In this document: in pieces, positions 31,839 through 40,252 of the stretch | How the letters are laid out: every line of letters begins with the position of its first letter | Numbering within the stretch: the stretch's first letter is position 1 | NCBI GenBank assembly: GCA_033717875.1 | Contig: JADDKJ010000003.1 | Span: 1-64,000 of the forward strand | DNA: 64,000 nucleotides | Direction: 5' to 3' | Source of the DNA: SBBG01 sp033717875 | Lineage (GTDB): Bacteria > Pseudomonadota > Gammaproteobacteria > Ga0077554 > Ga007554 | Translations under genes and position numbers: made by a program | The notes under the pieces: model-generated | Seen by the model: the letters and a program-made list of their open reading frames with translations, nothing else | What the model was told of the DNA's origin: nothing | Databases searched by the model: none

Positions 31839-32434
31839 TGACCGATGACAGCCTGATCGGGCAACTGATTACGGCTCTGCGCTGTCTGCCCGGTGTCGGC
31901 CCCAAGTCGGCTCAGCGCATGGCGTTTCATTTGCTGGAACGCGACCGGCCGGGCGCGCGCCGCCTCGCCCAGGCCTTGAGCGTGGCGGCCGAGCGGGTGG
32001 GGCATTGCGTGTCCTGCCGGACCCTGAGCGAGACCGAGCTGTGCCGTCTGTGCGCGGCCAGCGGCCGCGACCGCGCACAGTTGTGCGTTGTCGAATCGCC
32101 CGCCGATGTTCATGCCATCGAACGTTCCGCGACCTACAGGGGGCTGTACTTCGTGCTGATGGGGCATCTCTCGCCGCTGGACGGTATCGGGCCGCGCGAG
32201 ATCGGCCTCGACCAGCTCATGGCGCGTCTCGATGGCGGGGAGGTGGGCGAGGTGATTCTGGCCACCAACTCCACCGTCGAGGGCGAGGCCACCGCACATT
32301 ACATCGCCGAGATGGTGCGCAAGCGCGGCATCCGCGCCACGCGCATCGCCCATGGCGTGCCGCTGGGCGGCGAGCTGGAATATGTCGATGGCGGGACGCT
32401 GGTGCATGCCTTCGCCGGGCGGCGGGAGCTTTAA
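31838..32434 (+). CDS. recR: Recombination mediator RecR
   Basis: RecR works with RecF and RecO to load RecA at gaps. The 198-residue protein has a helix-hairpin-helix N-terminus (LRCLPGVGPKSAQRMAFHLL). The zinc finger (CVSCRTLSETELC with CRLC) follows, and then the Toprim domain (LCVVESPADVHAIERS, YFVLMGHLSPLDGIGP). The C-terminal end VPLGGELEYVDGGTLVHAFA is conserved. Its start overlaps the ybaB stop and its stop overlaps the next gene's start. Confidence 0.97.
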   Translation: MTDDSLIGQLITALRCLPGVGPKSAQRMAFHLLERDRPGARRLAQALSVAAERVGHCVSCRTLSETELCRLCAASGRDRAQLCVVESPADVHAIERSATYRGLYFVLMGHLSPLDGIGPREIGLDQLMARLDGGEVGEVILATNSTVEGEATAHYIAEMVRKRGIRATRIAHGVPLGGELEYVDGGTLVHAFAGRREL

Positions 32435-32898
32435 TGATGCTGCGCGCCATACGCCAATTCTTTGAAGACAATATTCAGTCCGTGGCCGGAAAAGCCACGG
32501 ACCCCGAGCAGGCGCTGCGCCTGGCGACCGCGGCGCTGCTGGTCGAAGTGACCCGTGCCGATCACGAGGTCGATGAGCGCGAACGCAGCGCCGTGGCCGA
32601 GTCGGTGCGGCATATTTTCGATCTCGATCCGCAGCAGACGCAGGAGCTGGTGCGACTGGCCGAGCAGGAGGCCAAACAGGCCACGTCGCTGTTTCAGTTC
32701 ACCAGCCTGATCGACAAACACTTTTCCGTGGAACAGAAAAAGCGTGTTCTCGAAATGCTATGGCGTGTGGCCTATGCCGACGCGCACAAGGACAAGCACG
32801 AGGAACATCTGGTGCGCAAGGTCGCGGATCTGCTGCATCTTAGCGAGGTTGATTTTGCCTATACCCGGCACAAGGTAGAGGAAGAGATGAAAAAGTAG
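32434..32898 (+). CDS. TerB-family protein
   Basis: The product has 154 residues, helical throughout, with the TerB-like pattern: LATAALLVEVTRADHEVDER near residue 30 and LWRVAYADAHKDKHEEHLVR near residue 110. Acidic residues in both halves probably bind a metal ion. TerB proteins were first linked to tellurite resistance, but the role of stand-alone forms is unclear. The start codon overlaps the recR stop, so it is translated from the same message. ATG 32437 is an alternative start. Confidence 0.85.
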   Translation: MMLRAIRQFFEDNIQSVAGKATDPEQALRLATAALLVEVTRADHEVDERERSAVAESVRHIFDLDPQQTQELVRLAEQEAKQATSLFQFTSLIDKHFSVEQKKRVLEMLWRVAYADAHKDKHEEHLVRKVADLLHLSEVDFAYTRHKVEEEMKK

Positions 32899-32940
32899 AG
32901 TGTGCTGTGCGCACCATTTTATTAATCCTAAAAAAAGCTA

Positions 32941-33086
32941 TTGAACCGCAGAGAACACAGAGGACGCAAAGAAATTCAGGGGGTTAGCGTAACAAGCGCA
33001 CCCACCCTGCGGGTGACTCAGCGCACCTTGTCAAGATCTTGTTTTTCCTCTGCATTCTCTGCGCACTCTGCGGTGAATCGCCGTTT
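32941..33086. repeat. Dispersed repeat with CCGCAGAG / CTCTGCGG ends
   Basis: AACCGCAGAGAACACAGAGG on the left faces TTCTCTGCGCACTCTGCGGT on the right as an imperfect inverted repeat. A GC-rich inner hairpin (CACCCTGCGGGTG) lies between. The region fills the 236-base gap between the TerB-like gene and pdhA together with GTGTGCTGTGCGCACC at 32900, a decayed GTAGGGTGCGC unit. Confidence 0.6.
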
Positions 33087-33134
33087 TTAGGTTAACTCAT
33101 GTTTGCCGCTCCTGATTTCGTTCCGGGAGGTCTA

Positions 33135-34112
33135 ATGCAACGCGATCTGGTCAAGCAGTTTCTCTACGACATGCTGCTGGCGCGTCTGTTCGAACAGGCG
33201 GCGGCGGAGCAGTATGTGCAAGGCAACATCGCAGGTTTTCTGCACCTTTATCCCGGCGAAGAGGCGGTGGCGGTCGGTACACTGCGTGCCGCCGATCCCG
33301 GCGATTATGTCGTTTCCACCTACCGTGAACACGTCCACGCCTTGGTGCGCGGTGTTTCCGCCGATGCCGTGATGGCCGAGCTGTTCGGCCGCTCCGGCGG
33401 CTGTTCGCGCGGCTACGGCGGGTCGATGCACCTGTTCGACGCGCAGCGGCGCTTCCTGGGCGGCTACGCCATCGTCGGCGAGACCTTGCCCATCGCCATC
33501 GGCGTGGGCTACCGGCTGGCGATGAACGGCACGCGTGACGCGGCGCTGTGTTACTTTGGCGACGGCGCCGTCAATCAAGGCACCTTCCACGAGTCGCTCA
33601 ACATGGCCGCGCTGTGGAAATTGCCGGTGCTGTTCATCTGCGAAAATAATCATTACCAGATCGGCACCGAGATCCACCGCCACTCCGCTGTGGCCGAGAT
33701 CCACAAGCGCGCCTGTGCCTACGGCATGGCGGCCAGGCGCGTCGATGGCATGGACGTGCTGGCGGTGTACGGAGCCGCCCGCGAGGCGCTGGAACATGTG
33801 CGCGCGGGTCTCGGCCCCTATCTGCTGGAGTGCGAAACCTATCGCTATCGCGGCCATTCCATGGCCGATAGCGGGGCCTACCGCTCGGTCCTCGAAGTGG
33901 CCGAACTCCAGGCGCGCGATCCTCTGCTGACGTTGCGCGCGCGAGCGGTGGAGGAAGGCTGGATCGCCGCCGTTGAAATCGAAGCGCTGGAAGAGAAGGC
34001 GCAGCAGGTGGTCGAATCCGCGGTTCGCTTCGCTCATGAAAGCCCGCCGCCCGATGACATGTACCATGGTGTTTACGTCCAGCCCCTTGATCTTTATCGA
34101 GGCCAACCATGA
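33135..34112 (+). CDS. pdhA: Pyruvate (or acetoin-type) dehydrogenase E1 alpha subunit
   Basis: This thiamine-diphosphate enzyme decarboxylates a 2-oxo acid, usually pyruvate, as the heterodimeric E1 of a dehydrogenase complex. The product has 325 residues from ATG 33135 (GGGAGG upstream). The thiamine-binding motif is GDGAVNQGTFHESLNMAALW through ICENNHYQIGT. The phosphorylation-loop-like segment YRYRGHSMADSGAYRS and GGSMHLFD are typical of the alpha subunit. It overlaps pdhB by 4 bases. No E2 or E3 gene follows, so the partners must be encoded elsewhere. Confidence 0.9.
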   Translation: MQRDLVKQFLYDMLLARLFEQAAAEQYVQGNIAGFLHLYPGEEAVAVGTLRAADPGDYVVSTYREHVHALVRGVSADAVMAELFGRSGGCSRGYGGSMHLFDAQRRFLGGYAIVGETLPIAIGVGYRLAMNGTRDAALCYFGDGAVNQGTFHESLNMAALWKLPVLFICENNHYQIGTEIHRHSAVAEIHKRACAYGMAARRVDGMDVLAVYGAAREALEHVRAGLGPYLLECETYRYRGHSMADSGAYRSVLEVAELQARDPLLTLRARAVEEGWIAAVEIEALEEKAQQVVESAVRFAHESPPPDDMYHGVYVQPLDLYRGQP

Positions 34113-35131
34113 AATTCGACCGGCCCAACAACGCCGGAATGCTCGCCACCGCCCAGCCCGCGCCCGAGCTGATGATGTGGCAGGCGCTCAATATCGCGCT
34201 GGACCGGGCGATGGCCGCCGATGATGCGGTGTTCGTGCTGGGCGAGGATGTCGGACTGTACGGCGGCAGCTATCGCGTCACCCAGGGTTTGTACGCCAAG
34301 TACGGCGAGTGGCGGGTGCGCGACACCCCGATCTCGGAGAACAGCTTCACCGGCCTGGGCATCGGCGCGGCGCTGGCGGCCGGCCGGCCGGTGGTGGAGA
34401 TCATGACCGTGAACTTCGCGCTGCTGGCATTGGATGCCATCATCAATATGGCCGCCAAGCTGCGCTATATGTCGGGCGGGCAATTGCGCGTGCCCTTGGT
34501 GGTGCGCATGCCGGGCGGAGTGGCCAAGCAATTGGGCGCCCAGCATTCGCAGCGCCTGGAGCACACGCTGATGAATGTGCCCGGTTTGCGCATCGTCACA
34601 CCGGCCACACCGCAGGACGCCTACTGGCAGTTATCTCAAGCCATCCACGAAGACGCCCCGATCATCGTCCTCGAACACGCGCTGCTGTATTTCCGCAAAG
34701 GCCCGTTCGACATCCACGCCGCACCGCCGCCGATGCACGCCGCCGCCGTGCGGCGCGCAGGGAAGGATATCACCCTGATCGCCTGGTCGCGCATGGTCGA
34801 GGTGGCGCTGGAAGCGGCAGAGGTGCTGGCCGGAGAAGGGATAGCCGTGGAAGTGATCGACCTGCGTAGCCTGCGCCCCATCGACCTGCCCGCCCTGCAA
34901 GCCTCGCTTGCCAAGACGCACCGCGCCCTGGTCGTGGAGGAGGATTGCCGCTTTGCCGGCGCCGGCGCGGAGATCGTGGCGGCGCTGACCGAAGCCAGCT
35001 TCTATGACCTCGATGCCCCGATCGGCCGGGTCGCCGGCGCGGACGTGCCCACCCCCTACAATGGTGCCCTGGAGAGTGCGTCGATTCCCGATGCGGCGCA
35101 GGTGGTGCAGGCGGTGCGGCGGTTGTTCTAG
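34109..35131 (+). CDS. pdhB: Pyruvate (or acetoin-type) dehydrogenase E1 beta subunit
   Basis: The 340-residue protein forms the E1 heterotetramer with PdhA. The N-terminal domain has MMWQALNIALDRAMAADDAV and VFVLGEDVGLYGGSYRVTQG, with the Glu that activates thiamine diphosphate in the ISENSFTGLGIGAA region. The C-terminal transketolase-like domain has VEVIDLRSLRPIDLPALQAS and EEDCRFAGAGAEIVA. Start overlaps pdhA (ATGA). It ends 3 bases from the convergent bepA stop. Substrate preference (pyruvate, acetoin or branched-chain 2-oxo acid) cannot be read from the sequence alone. Confidence 0.9.
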   Translation: MKFDRPNNAGMLATAQPAPELMMWQALNIALDRAMAADDAVFVLGEDVGLYGGSYRVTQGLYAKYGEWRVRDTPISENSFTGLGIGAALAAGRPVVEIMTVNFALLALDAIINMAAKLRYMSGGQLRVPLVVRMPGGVAKQLGAQHSQRLEHTLMNVPGLRIVTPATPQDAYWQLSQAIHEDAPIIVLEHALLYFRKGPFDIHAAPPPMHAAAVRRAGKDITLIAWSRMVEVALEAAEVLAGEGIAVEVIDLRSLRPIDLPALQASLAKTHRALVVEEDCRFAGAGAEIVAALTEASFYDLDAPIGRVAGADVPTPYNGALESASIPDAAQVVQAVRRLF

Positions 35132-35133
35132 GT

Positions 35134-36597
35134 TCAACGCTTCGCCTCCGCCAGCGCCTGCTCCTGAAACTGCTTGAGTCGCGCCTCGACACGGGAGGCG
35201 CGGTAGAAATCCTTGTCCTGGATCAATCGTAGTGCGACATTCAATTGATCGATCGCGGTGCGGGTCTCGCCATTGAGATAATAATATTCCGCCATCGACT
35301 GATGCGAGTCCACCGTATAACCCGCCTTTTCCTCGGCGCGCGCCAGAAGCTCATACATGGCCGGATCGGGGTCGCGGCGGCGCAGATGATCTCTGAGCAT
35401 GACTCTGGCGGTTTCGGCCTGGCCGTTGTTCAACAGGGCTTCGGCGTAGGTGACGGTCAGCGGATGGTTGTTGGGATAGAGCGCGAGTGCGCCGCCCAAT
35501 ATTTTTACCGCGGCGCCGGTCTGTTTGTCCGCCATTTCGATTTTCGCGGCCGCGATCAGGTAAGCGATGCGCTCCGGTTCCTTCTCCAGCAGTTTTTTCA
35601 TCTGGATTCGCGCGTCGTCCGGCCGGTTTGCCTCAAGCAGCGCGAGCGCATAGGCGTAGCGCTCGTCGTTTCTGGGCGAGCGCCCCTTTTTGACCGCTTC
35701 CTCGAAGACCTTGATGAGGTTGCCGGGATTGTCGGCGCTCAATACCCGCAGTTTGGCGCGAATAATGCGGAAGGATTCCCGCTCCAGGTAAGCGCGGGGC
35801 GGATATTGCTCGGCGCGGTTGCGTGAATCGGCGATACGCGACAGGGTGACAGGATGGGTGCGCAGGAATTCCGGCAGGCGGTTGTCGTAAAAGCGGCTGG
35901 CTTGCTGCATGCGCTCGAAGAACTGCGGCATGCTGCGCGGATTGAATCCCGCCTCGGCCAGCATCTGCATGCCCAGCCGGTCGGCCTCCTGTTCGTTGGC
36001 GCGGGTAAAGTTCAAGCGATTCTGTATGCTGCCCGCCATGGTGGCCGCCACGGCGGCCTGGCCGACCTGGGGATTGCTCCCGCTCAGGATCAGCGCCGCG
36101 AGCAGCGCCGCGGCGGCGGGCAGATTCATCTTGCCGGAGTTTTCAATGGCGCGCGCGATATGGCGTTGTGTGACGTGCACGATTTCGTGCGCCAACACCG
36201 AGGCGAGTTCGCTCTCGGATTCGGTGGTCAGCATCAGGCCGGCATGAATGCCGACGAACCCGCCGGGCGCGGCGAAGGCGTTGATCGAAGGATCGTTGAC
36301 GACGAAAAAGGTGAAATCCTGCGCCGGGTTGTCGCTATTGGCCACGAGCTGGTAACCGAGCGACTGGATGTACTCGCTGACCTCCGGGTCGTTGACCAGC
36401 AGCGTCGACTGGCGGATCTGGCGCATCAGACCCTCACCCAGCCGGCGCTCCTCTTCGGGAGAGATGACCGCGCCGGAAGTATCGCCCATGCTGGGCAATT
36501 CGATCGCCAAAGGCTGCTTGGCCGGTTCCGGGATGCCGGTTGCCAGCAAGCCGGCGAGCGCATAGGCTTTGATCGATAATTTATTTGAAGAAGCCAC
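35134..36597 (-). CDS. bepA: BepA-type periplasmic M48 metalloprotease with TPR repeats
   Basis: BepA family proteins act as proteases and chaperones in outer-membrane protein assembly. The 487-residue protein has a short N-terminal signal-like segment (KAYALAGLLATG). The M48 zinc motif is HEIVHVTQRHIA near residue 137, with the third ligand in EQEADRLGMQML. INAFAAPGGFVGIHAGLML is also conserved. TPR repeats fill residues 300-480. The start is ATG 36597. It reads away from the exopolysaccharide locus; the 335-base gap to epsD holds signals for both directions. Confidence 0.93.
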   Translation of the reverse strand: MASSNKLSIKAYALAGLLATGIPEPAKQPLAIELPSMGDTSGAVISPEEERRLGEGLMRQIRQSTLLVNDPEVSEYIQSLGYQLVANSDNPAQDFTFFVVNDPSINAFAAPGGFVGIHAGLMLTTESESELASVLAHEIVHVTQRHIARAIENSGKMNLPAAAALLAALILSGSNPQVGQAAVAATMAGSIQNRLNFTRANEQEADRLGMQMLAEAGFNPRSMPQFFERMQQASRFYDNRLPEFLRTHPVTLSRIADSRNRAEQYPPRAYLERESFRIIRAKLRVLSADNPGNLIKVFEEAVKKGRSPRNDERYAYALALLEANRPDDARIQMKKLLEKEPERIAYLIAAAKIEMADKQTGAAVKILGGALALYPNNHPLTVTYAEALLNNGQAETARVMLRDHLRRRDPDPAMYELLARAEEKAGYTVDSHQSMAEYYYLNGETRTAIDQLNVALRLIQDKDFYRASRVEARLKQFQEQALAEAKR

Positions 36598-36829
36598 AGG
36601 AGTTTATCTGTTTACTTCGAAGGCCGGCCTGTCATAATATGGGGCGTGCTCTCGCATTATTCCATATAGAGTGAAGCGCATTTTCACGATTGTTCCGGAT
36701 CTGTCTCCTGAAGCAGACAGTTTGTCCTTATGTCATGGAGCCGACATCATCTCATTTGATCGCATATTCAATATCTCGTTCAGTTGGTTATGAGCGGCGT
36801 GCCTGTCCTTGCTGATGCTAAGGTATTTG
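36598..36829 (+). promoter_or_regulatory. Region between bepA and epsD with a candidate activator site
   Basis: ATGTC (36730-36734) and GACAT (36743-36747) form an inverted repeat about 95 bases upstream of the sigma-54-like element. GACAGTTTGTC lies just before it. The position suits an enhancer-binding protein. No gene is seen here. That these bind a PrsR-like activator is inference. Confidence 0.35.
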
Positions 36830-36845
36830 TGGCATATTGATTGCT
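36830..36845 (+). promoter_or_regulatory. Sigma-54-like promoter before epsD
   Basis: TGGCATATTGATTGCT fits the -24/-12 consensus (TGGCAC, 5 bases, TTGCW), with exactly 10 bases between GG and GC. It lies 88 bases before the epsD start and points into the exopolysaccharide operon. RpoN-dependent control is known for exosortase/PEP-CTERM polysaccharide loci. Confidence 0.6.
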
Positions 36846-36932
36846 TATGATGGTATCGTTTCAAATAAATATAATTTTAACAGATTGATAAATAATAATT
36901 TAAAGTTCAATTTCGAATCGTGGGAGCCGCGT

Positions 36933-37883
36933 ATGCGCCAAAAAGTAGCATGTACCAGTCTGTTGTTGATCGGACTCTTGCCCGCCCTTGGTGCTTGTGA
37001 CAAGAAGGATGAGGCTGCCAACGCCAAAACGCAAGTCGTCGCCAAGGTCAATGGCGATGAAATCACCGTCCATCAGTTGAATTATGAGCTTTCCACCCTG
37101 AGCCAAACGGCAGGGCAAAACCTGCAAGACGGCGCCGCCCGGCAGGTGGGCGAGCAGCTCGTCAACCAGCAATTGCTGATGCAGAAAGCCGTCGAAACCA
37201 AACTGGATCGTGACCCGCAAATCATGCAGGCCCTGGAGCGCGCCCGCCGGCAGGTATTGGCGCAGGCTTATCTCGACAAAACAGTAGGAACCCCCGCCAC
37301 ACCCGGCAAGGAGGAGGTCATCGCCTACTACAATCAACACCCCGAGCTGTTTTCCAAGCGCCGTATTTATCAGATCCGGGAAGTCGTGATGGACAAATCC
37401 ATCCCGTTCGCCGAAATCCAGAGCAAGCTCGCCAGCGTGAAATCCGCGCAAGAAGTGGCGGACTGGCTGGAATCGAAAAAGGTGCAGGCGAAAGTAGCCA
37501 ATATCGTCCGTCCGGCGGAGCAGTTGCCGTTCGAAATGCTGGCCAAGCTGGCGCAGATGCAGAACGGACAGATCGCCGCGATAGAAACGCCCACCAACAA
37601 CGTGCTGCTCTTTCTGGCCGCCAGCCAGGATCAACCCATGGCCCAAGAGCAGGCCGTTCCTGTCATCGAGCGCTTTCTGATCAATAAGAAGCGTAAGGAC
37701 CAGGCGGAAGCGGAGGTCAAACGCCTGCGTGAATCGGCCAAGATCGAGTGGATGGGCAAATTCGCCGCTGAAACAGGCGGAAGCGGTTCCGCCGCTCCAG
37801 GCGCGGGCAATGCCCCGCCGCTGGAGGGGGCGAACCAAAAAGAGGAAGATTTTATGGGCAAGGGCGTTTCTGATCTTCAATAA
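36933..37883 (+). CDS. epsD: EpsD-family peptidyl-prolyl isomerase lipoprotein
   Basis: The product has 316 residues from ATG 36933 (GGGAG upstream). A lipobox (LPALGACDKK, Cys near residue 22) predicts a lipoprotein. The fold resembles SurA/PpiD-type isomerases: NGDEITVHQLNYELSTLSQT, a helical chaperone region, and the parvulin-like part from QIREVVMDKSIPF. The EpsD family belongs to methanolan-type polysaccharide loci and probably helps secretion proteins fold in the periplasm. A low-complexity Gly/Ala/Ser-rich C-terminal tail is present. It heads the eps run and is followed by epsE after 111 bases. Confidence 0.85.
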   Translation: MRQKVACTSLLLIGLLPALGACDKKDEAANAKTQVVAKVNGDEITVHQLNYELSTLSQTAGQNLQDGAARQVGEQLVNQQLLMQKAVETKLDRDPQIMQALERARRQVLAQAYLDKTVGTPATPGKEEVIAYYNQHPELFSKRRIYQIREVVMDKSIPFAEIQSKLASVKSAQEVADWLESKKVQAKVANIVRPAEQLPFEMLAKLAQMQNGQIAAIETPTNNVLLFLAASQDQPMAQEQAVPVIERFLINKKRKDQAEAEVKRLRESAKIEWMGKFAAETGGSGSAAPGAGNAPPLEGANQKEEDFMGKGVSDLQ

Positions 37884-37994
37884 GTGACAGATTCTGTGGG
37901 CATTGGCAAAATTGGCAATGTCAACAGAACCTGGTCATCGATTTGTCATAAACGCGCTTCATGATATGGATTTCAAGTCGTAGAAATAGTCAGT

Positions 37995-38795
37995 ATGTTA
38001 AATCGCTTCTTCCTTGCCCTTGTCGTTTTTTTCGCCGCATTCATTCCGCCTGCGTCAGCCGCGGGCAAGGACTATGTTCTTGGCCCCGGCGATGTCGTGC
38101 GCATCACGGTCTATGAACATCAAGATTTGAATGCTCTGGCCAGGATCAGTCAGGCCGGAAGCATCAACTTTCCGCTGATCGGCGAAGTGTTCATCGCCGG
38201 CATGAGAGAGCGCGATGCCGAGACCCGGCTCACCAGCCTTCTGCGCGAGGGCGGTTTCGTCAAGTCACCCCAGGTCTCGCTCATCGTCGAGCAATACCGC
38301 AGCCAGCAGGTGTCCGTCCTTGGTGAGGTGAATAAACCCGGCATGTACACCATCGACCGTGGCAGCAAGATCACCGATCTGCTGGCGATGGCGGGTGGCG
38401 TCAACCCGGCCTCGGGTGGCGATCACGCGGTCTTGATAAAGAAAGACGGCAACGAAGGGAAGGGCGGTTATCCTATTGACCTGCTGGCCCTGTTGCGGAA
38501 TGGCGACATGGCGCAGAATCTTGAAGTCGGCGACGGCGACATCGTTTTCGTGCCGCGCATGGAGATGTTCTACATCTACGGCGAAGTGCAGCGTCCCGGT
38601 TCCTATCGCCTGCAACGGGATATGACTGTTGTGCAGGCGCTGTCGATGGGCGGCGGCCTGACCCCGCGCGGCACGCAGCGCGGCATACAGGTCAAGCGCC
38701 GCGACGCCACCGGCGTCGTGAAGGTAATCAACGTGGACTTGTTCGATACCCTGAAGCCCGACGACGTGGTATACGTCAAGGAAAGTCTGTTTTGA
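37995..38795 (+). CDS. epsE: Polysaccharide export protein EpsE (Wza-like)
   Basis: This outer-membrane/periplasmic export protein forms the exit channel for the polysaccharide. The 266-residue product has a signal peptide (LNRFFLALVVFFAAFIPPAS). A Poly_export domain (YVLGPGDVVRITVYEHQDLN) and two SLBB repeats follow (VLGEVNKPGMYTIDRGSKIT and YGEVQRPGSYRLQRDMTVVQ). No lipobox Cys is seen, which is usual for the EpsE subfamily. It sits between epsD and epsF, the methanolan order. Confidence 0.93.
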   Translation: MLNRFFLALVVFFAAFIPPASAAGKDYVLGPGDVVRITVYEHQDLNALARISQAGSINFPLIGEVFIAGMRERDAETRLTSLLREGGFVKSPQVSLIVEQYRSQQVSVLGEVNKPGMYTIDRGSKITDLLAMAGGVNPASGGDHAVLIKKDGNEGKGGYPIDLLALLRNGDMAQNLEVGDGDIVFVPRMEMFYIYGEVQRPGSYRLQRDMTVVQALSMGGGLTPRGTQRGIQVKRRDATGVVKVINVDLFDTLKPDDVVYVKESLF

Positions 38796-38868
38796 AGTGC
38801 GATCTCATTCCGCGCATCAAAATCGGCGGCCCCTTCCGGCCCGTGTCATCAAGGAGTAGCATCGTATC

Positions 38869-40233
38869 ATGAGCTTCCAGCAATTCCTGCAAATTCTCCG
38901 CGCCCGTTACCGGCTCATTCTGGTCACCCTTATTGTGACGGTCGGCACGACGGCCGCCGTGACATACTTTCTGCCCAATCAATACACGGCGAGCGCCGTT
39001 CTGGTGGTCGATTTCAAGGAGCCGGTCACGGATGCCACAGCCTTGCCCATCCAGCTTGCGCCGAGTTACATGGCCACACAACTGGATATCCTGCAAAGCC
39101 GCAAGGTGGCGCTCAAAGTGATCGACAACCTCAAGCTGGCGGACATGCCGGCGGTGAAGGAGCAGTTCATCGATGCAACCGGAGGGCAAGGATCGGTGCG
39201 CGAGTGGCTGGTGGATGTCTTGCTCAAAAAACTCACGGTCGAACCCTCCCGCGAGAGCCGCTTGATGACCATCGGTTATGAATCCACCGACCCTCGCTTC
39301 TCCGCCGCGCTGGCCAACGCTTTTGCCCAGGCGTATATCGACACCACCCTGGAATTGAGCGTCGAACCCGCCCGCAAGAGCGCGGAGTGGTTCGAAAAGC
39401 AGCAGGCGGAGCTGCGCACCAAGCTGGAACAGGCCCAGCGCAGATTGTCCGCCTATCAGCAAAACAAGAGCATCACGGCGGCGGATGAACGGCTGGATGT
39501 CGAGACCGCCCGTCTGGCCGAACTGACCAGCCAGTTGGTGGTGGCTCAGGCGCAAACCTATGATGCGGAGGGTCGTCAGCGGCAAATGGAAGAGATGCTC
39601 GCCAAGGGCGCATCCATGGAAACCGTGCCGGAAGTTCTTTCCAACGGCTTCATCCAGAGTCTCAAGGCCGAATTGCAGCGCCAGGAAGCCAAACTGGCCG
39701 AATTGTCCGAACAACTGGGTGTTAACCACCCTCAGTATCAACGCGCCGTGGTGGAAGTGAAAAATCTGCGCGACAAACTGAGCAAGGAGATGACCTCCAT
39801 CACCAGCGGCATCAAGAACAACGCCAGGCTGGCGCGCAGCCGCGAAGAGGCGATAAGAGGCTCGCTCGAGGCGCAGCGCTCCAAGATCCTGAAGTTCAAG
39901 CAGTCGCGCGATGAAATACCAACTCTCACACGCGAGGTGGAGAGCGCGCAACGCGCCTATGACGCCGCCCTGGAACGCTATAATCAGAGCACCTTGCAAA
40001 GCCGTGTCAACCAGACCAACGTGGTTCTGCTAAACCCGGCCGCCGAACCGGTCGAACCCTCCAGCCCCAAGGTGTTGCTGAATATGATGCTATCCGTGTT
40101 TCTGGGTACGATGCTGGGCCTGGGGCTGGCCTTGTTGTTCGAAATGCTCGACCGCCGCGTGCGGACCGAGCAGGATCTTGGCGAGGTGATGGGCTTGCCC
40201 GTGCTCGGTGTGCTGGCAAAGGGAACGGTTTAG
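38869..40233 (+). CDS. epsF: Chain-length determinant protein EpsF
   Basis: This inner-membrane Wzz-type co-polymerase sets polysaccharide chain length with EpsG. The 454-residue protein has membrane segments at about residues 15-35 and 405-430, and a long periplasmic coiled coil between them (residues 170-380, for example LRTKLEQAQRRLSAYQQNKS). The C-terminal end RRVRTEQDLGEVMGLPVLGV is typical of the link to the tyrosine kinase. AAGGAG precedes the start. epsG follows after 19 bases. Confidence 0.93.
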   Translation: MSFQQFLQILRARYRLILVTLIVTVGTTAAVTYFLPNQYTASAVLVVDFKEPVTDATALPIQLAPSYMATQLDILQSRKVALKVIDNLKLADMPAVKEQFIDATGGQGSVREWLVDVLLKKLTVEPSRESRLMTIGYESTDPRFSAALANAFAQAYIDTTLELSVEPARKSAEWFEKQQAELRTKLEQAQRRLSAYQQNKSITAADERLDVETARLAELTSQLVVAQAQTYDAEGRQRQMEEMLAKGASMETVPEVLSNGFIQSLKAELQRQEAKLAELSEQLGVNHPQYQRAVVEVKNLRDKLSKEMTSITSGIKNNARLARSREEAIRGSLEAQRSKILKFKQSRDEIPTLTREVESAQRAYDAALERYNQSTLQSRVNQTNVVLLNPAAEPVEPSSPKVLLNMMLSVFLGTMLGLGLALLFEMLDRRVRTEQDLGEVMGLPVLGVLAKGTV

Positions 40234-40252
40234 CGAGAGGAAGAAGAACACC

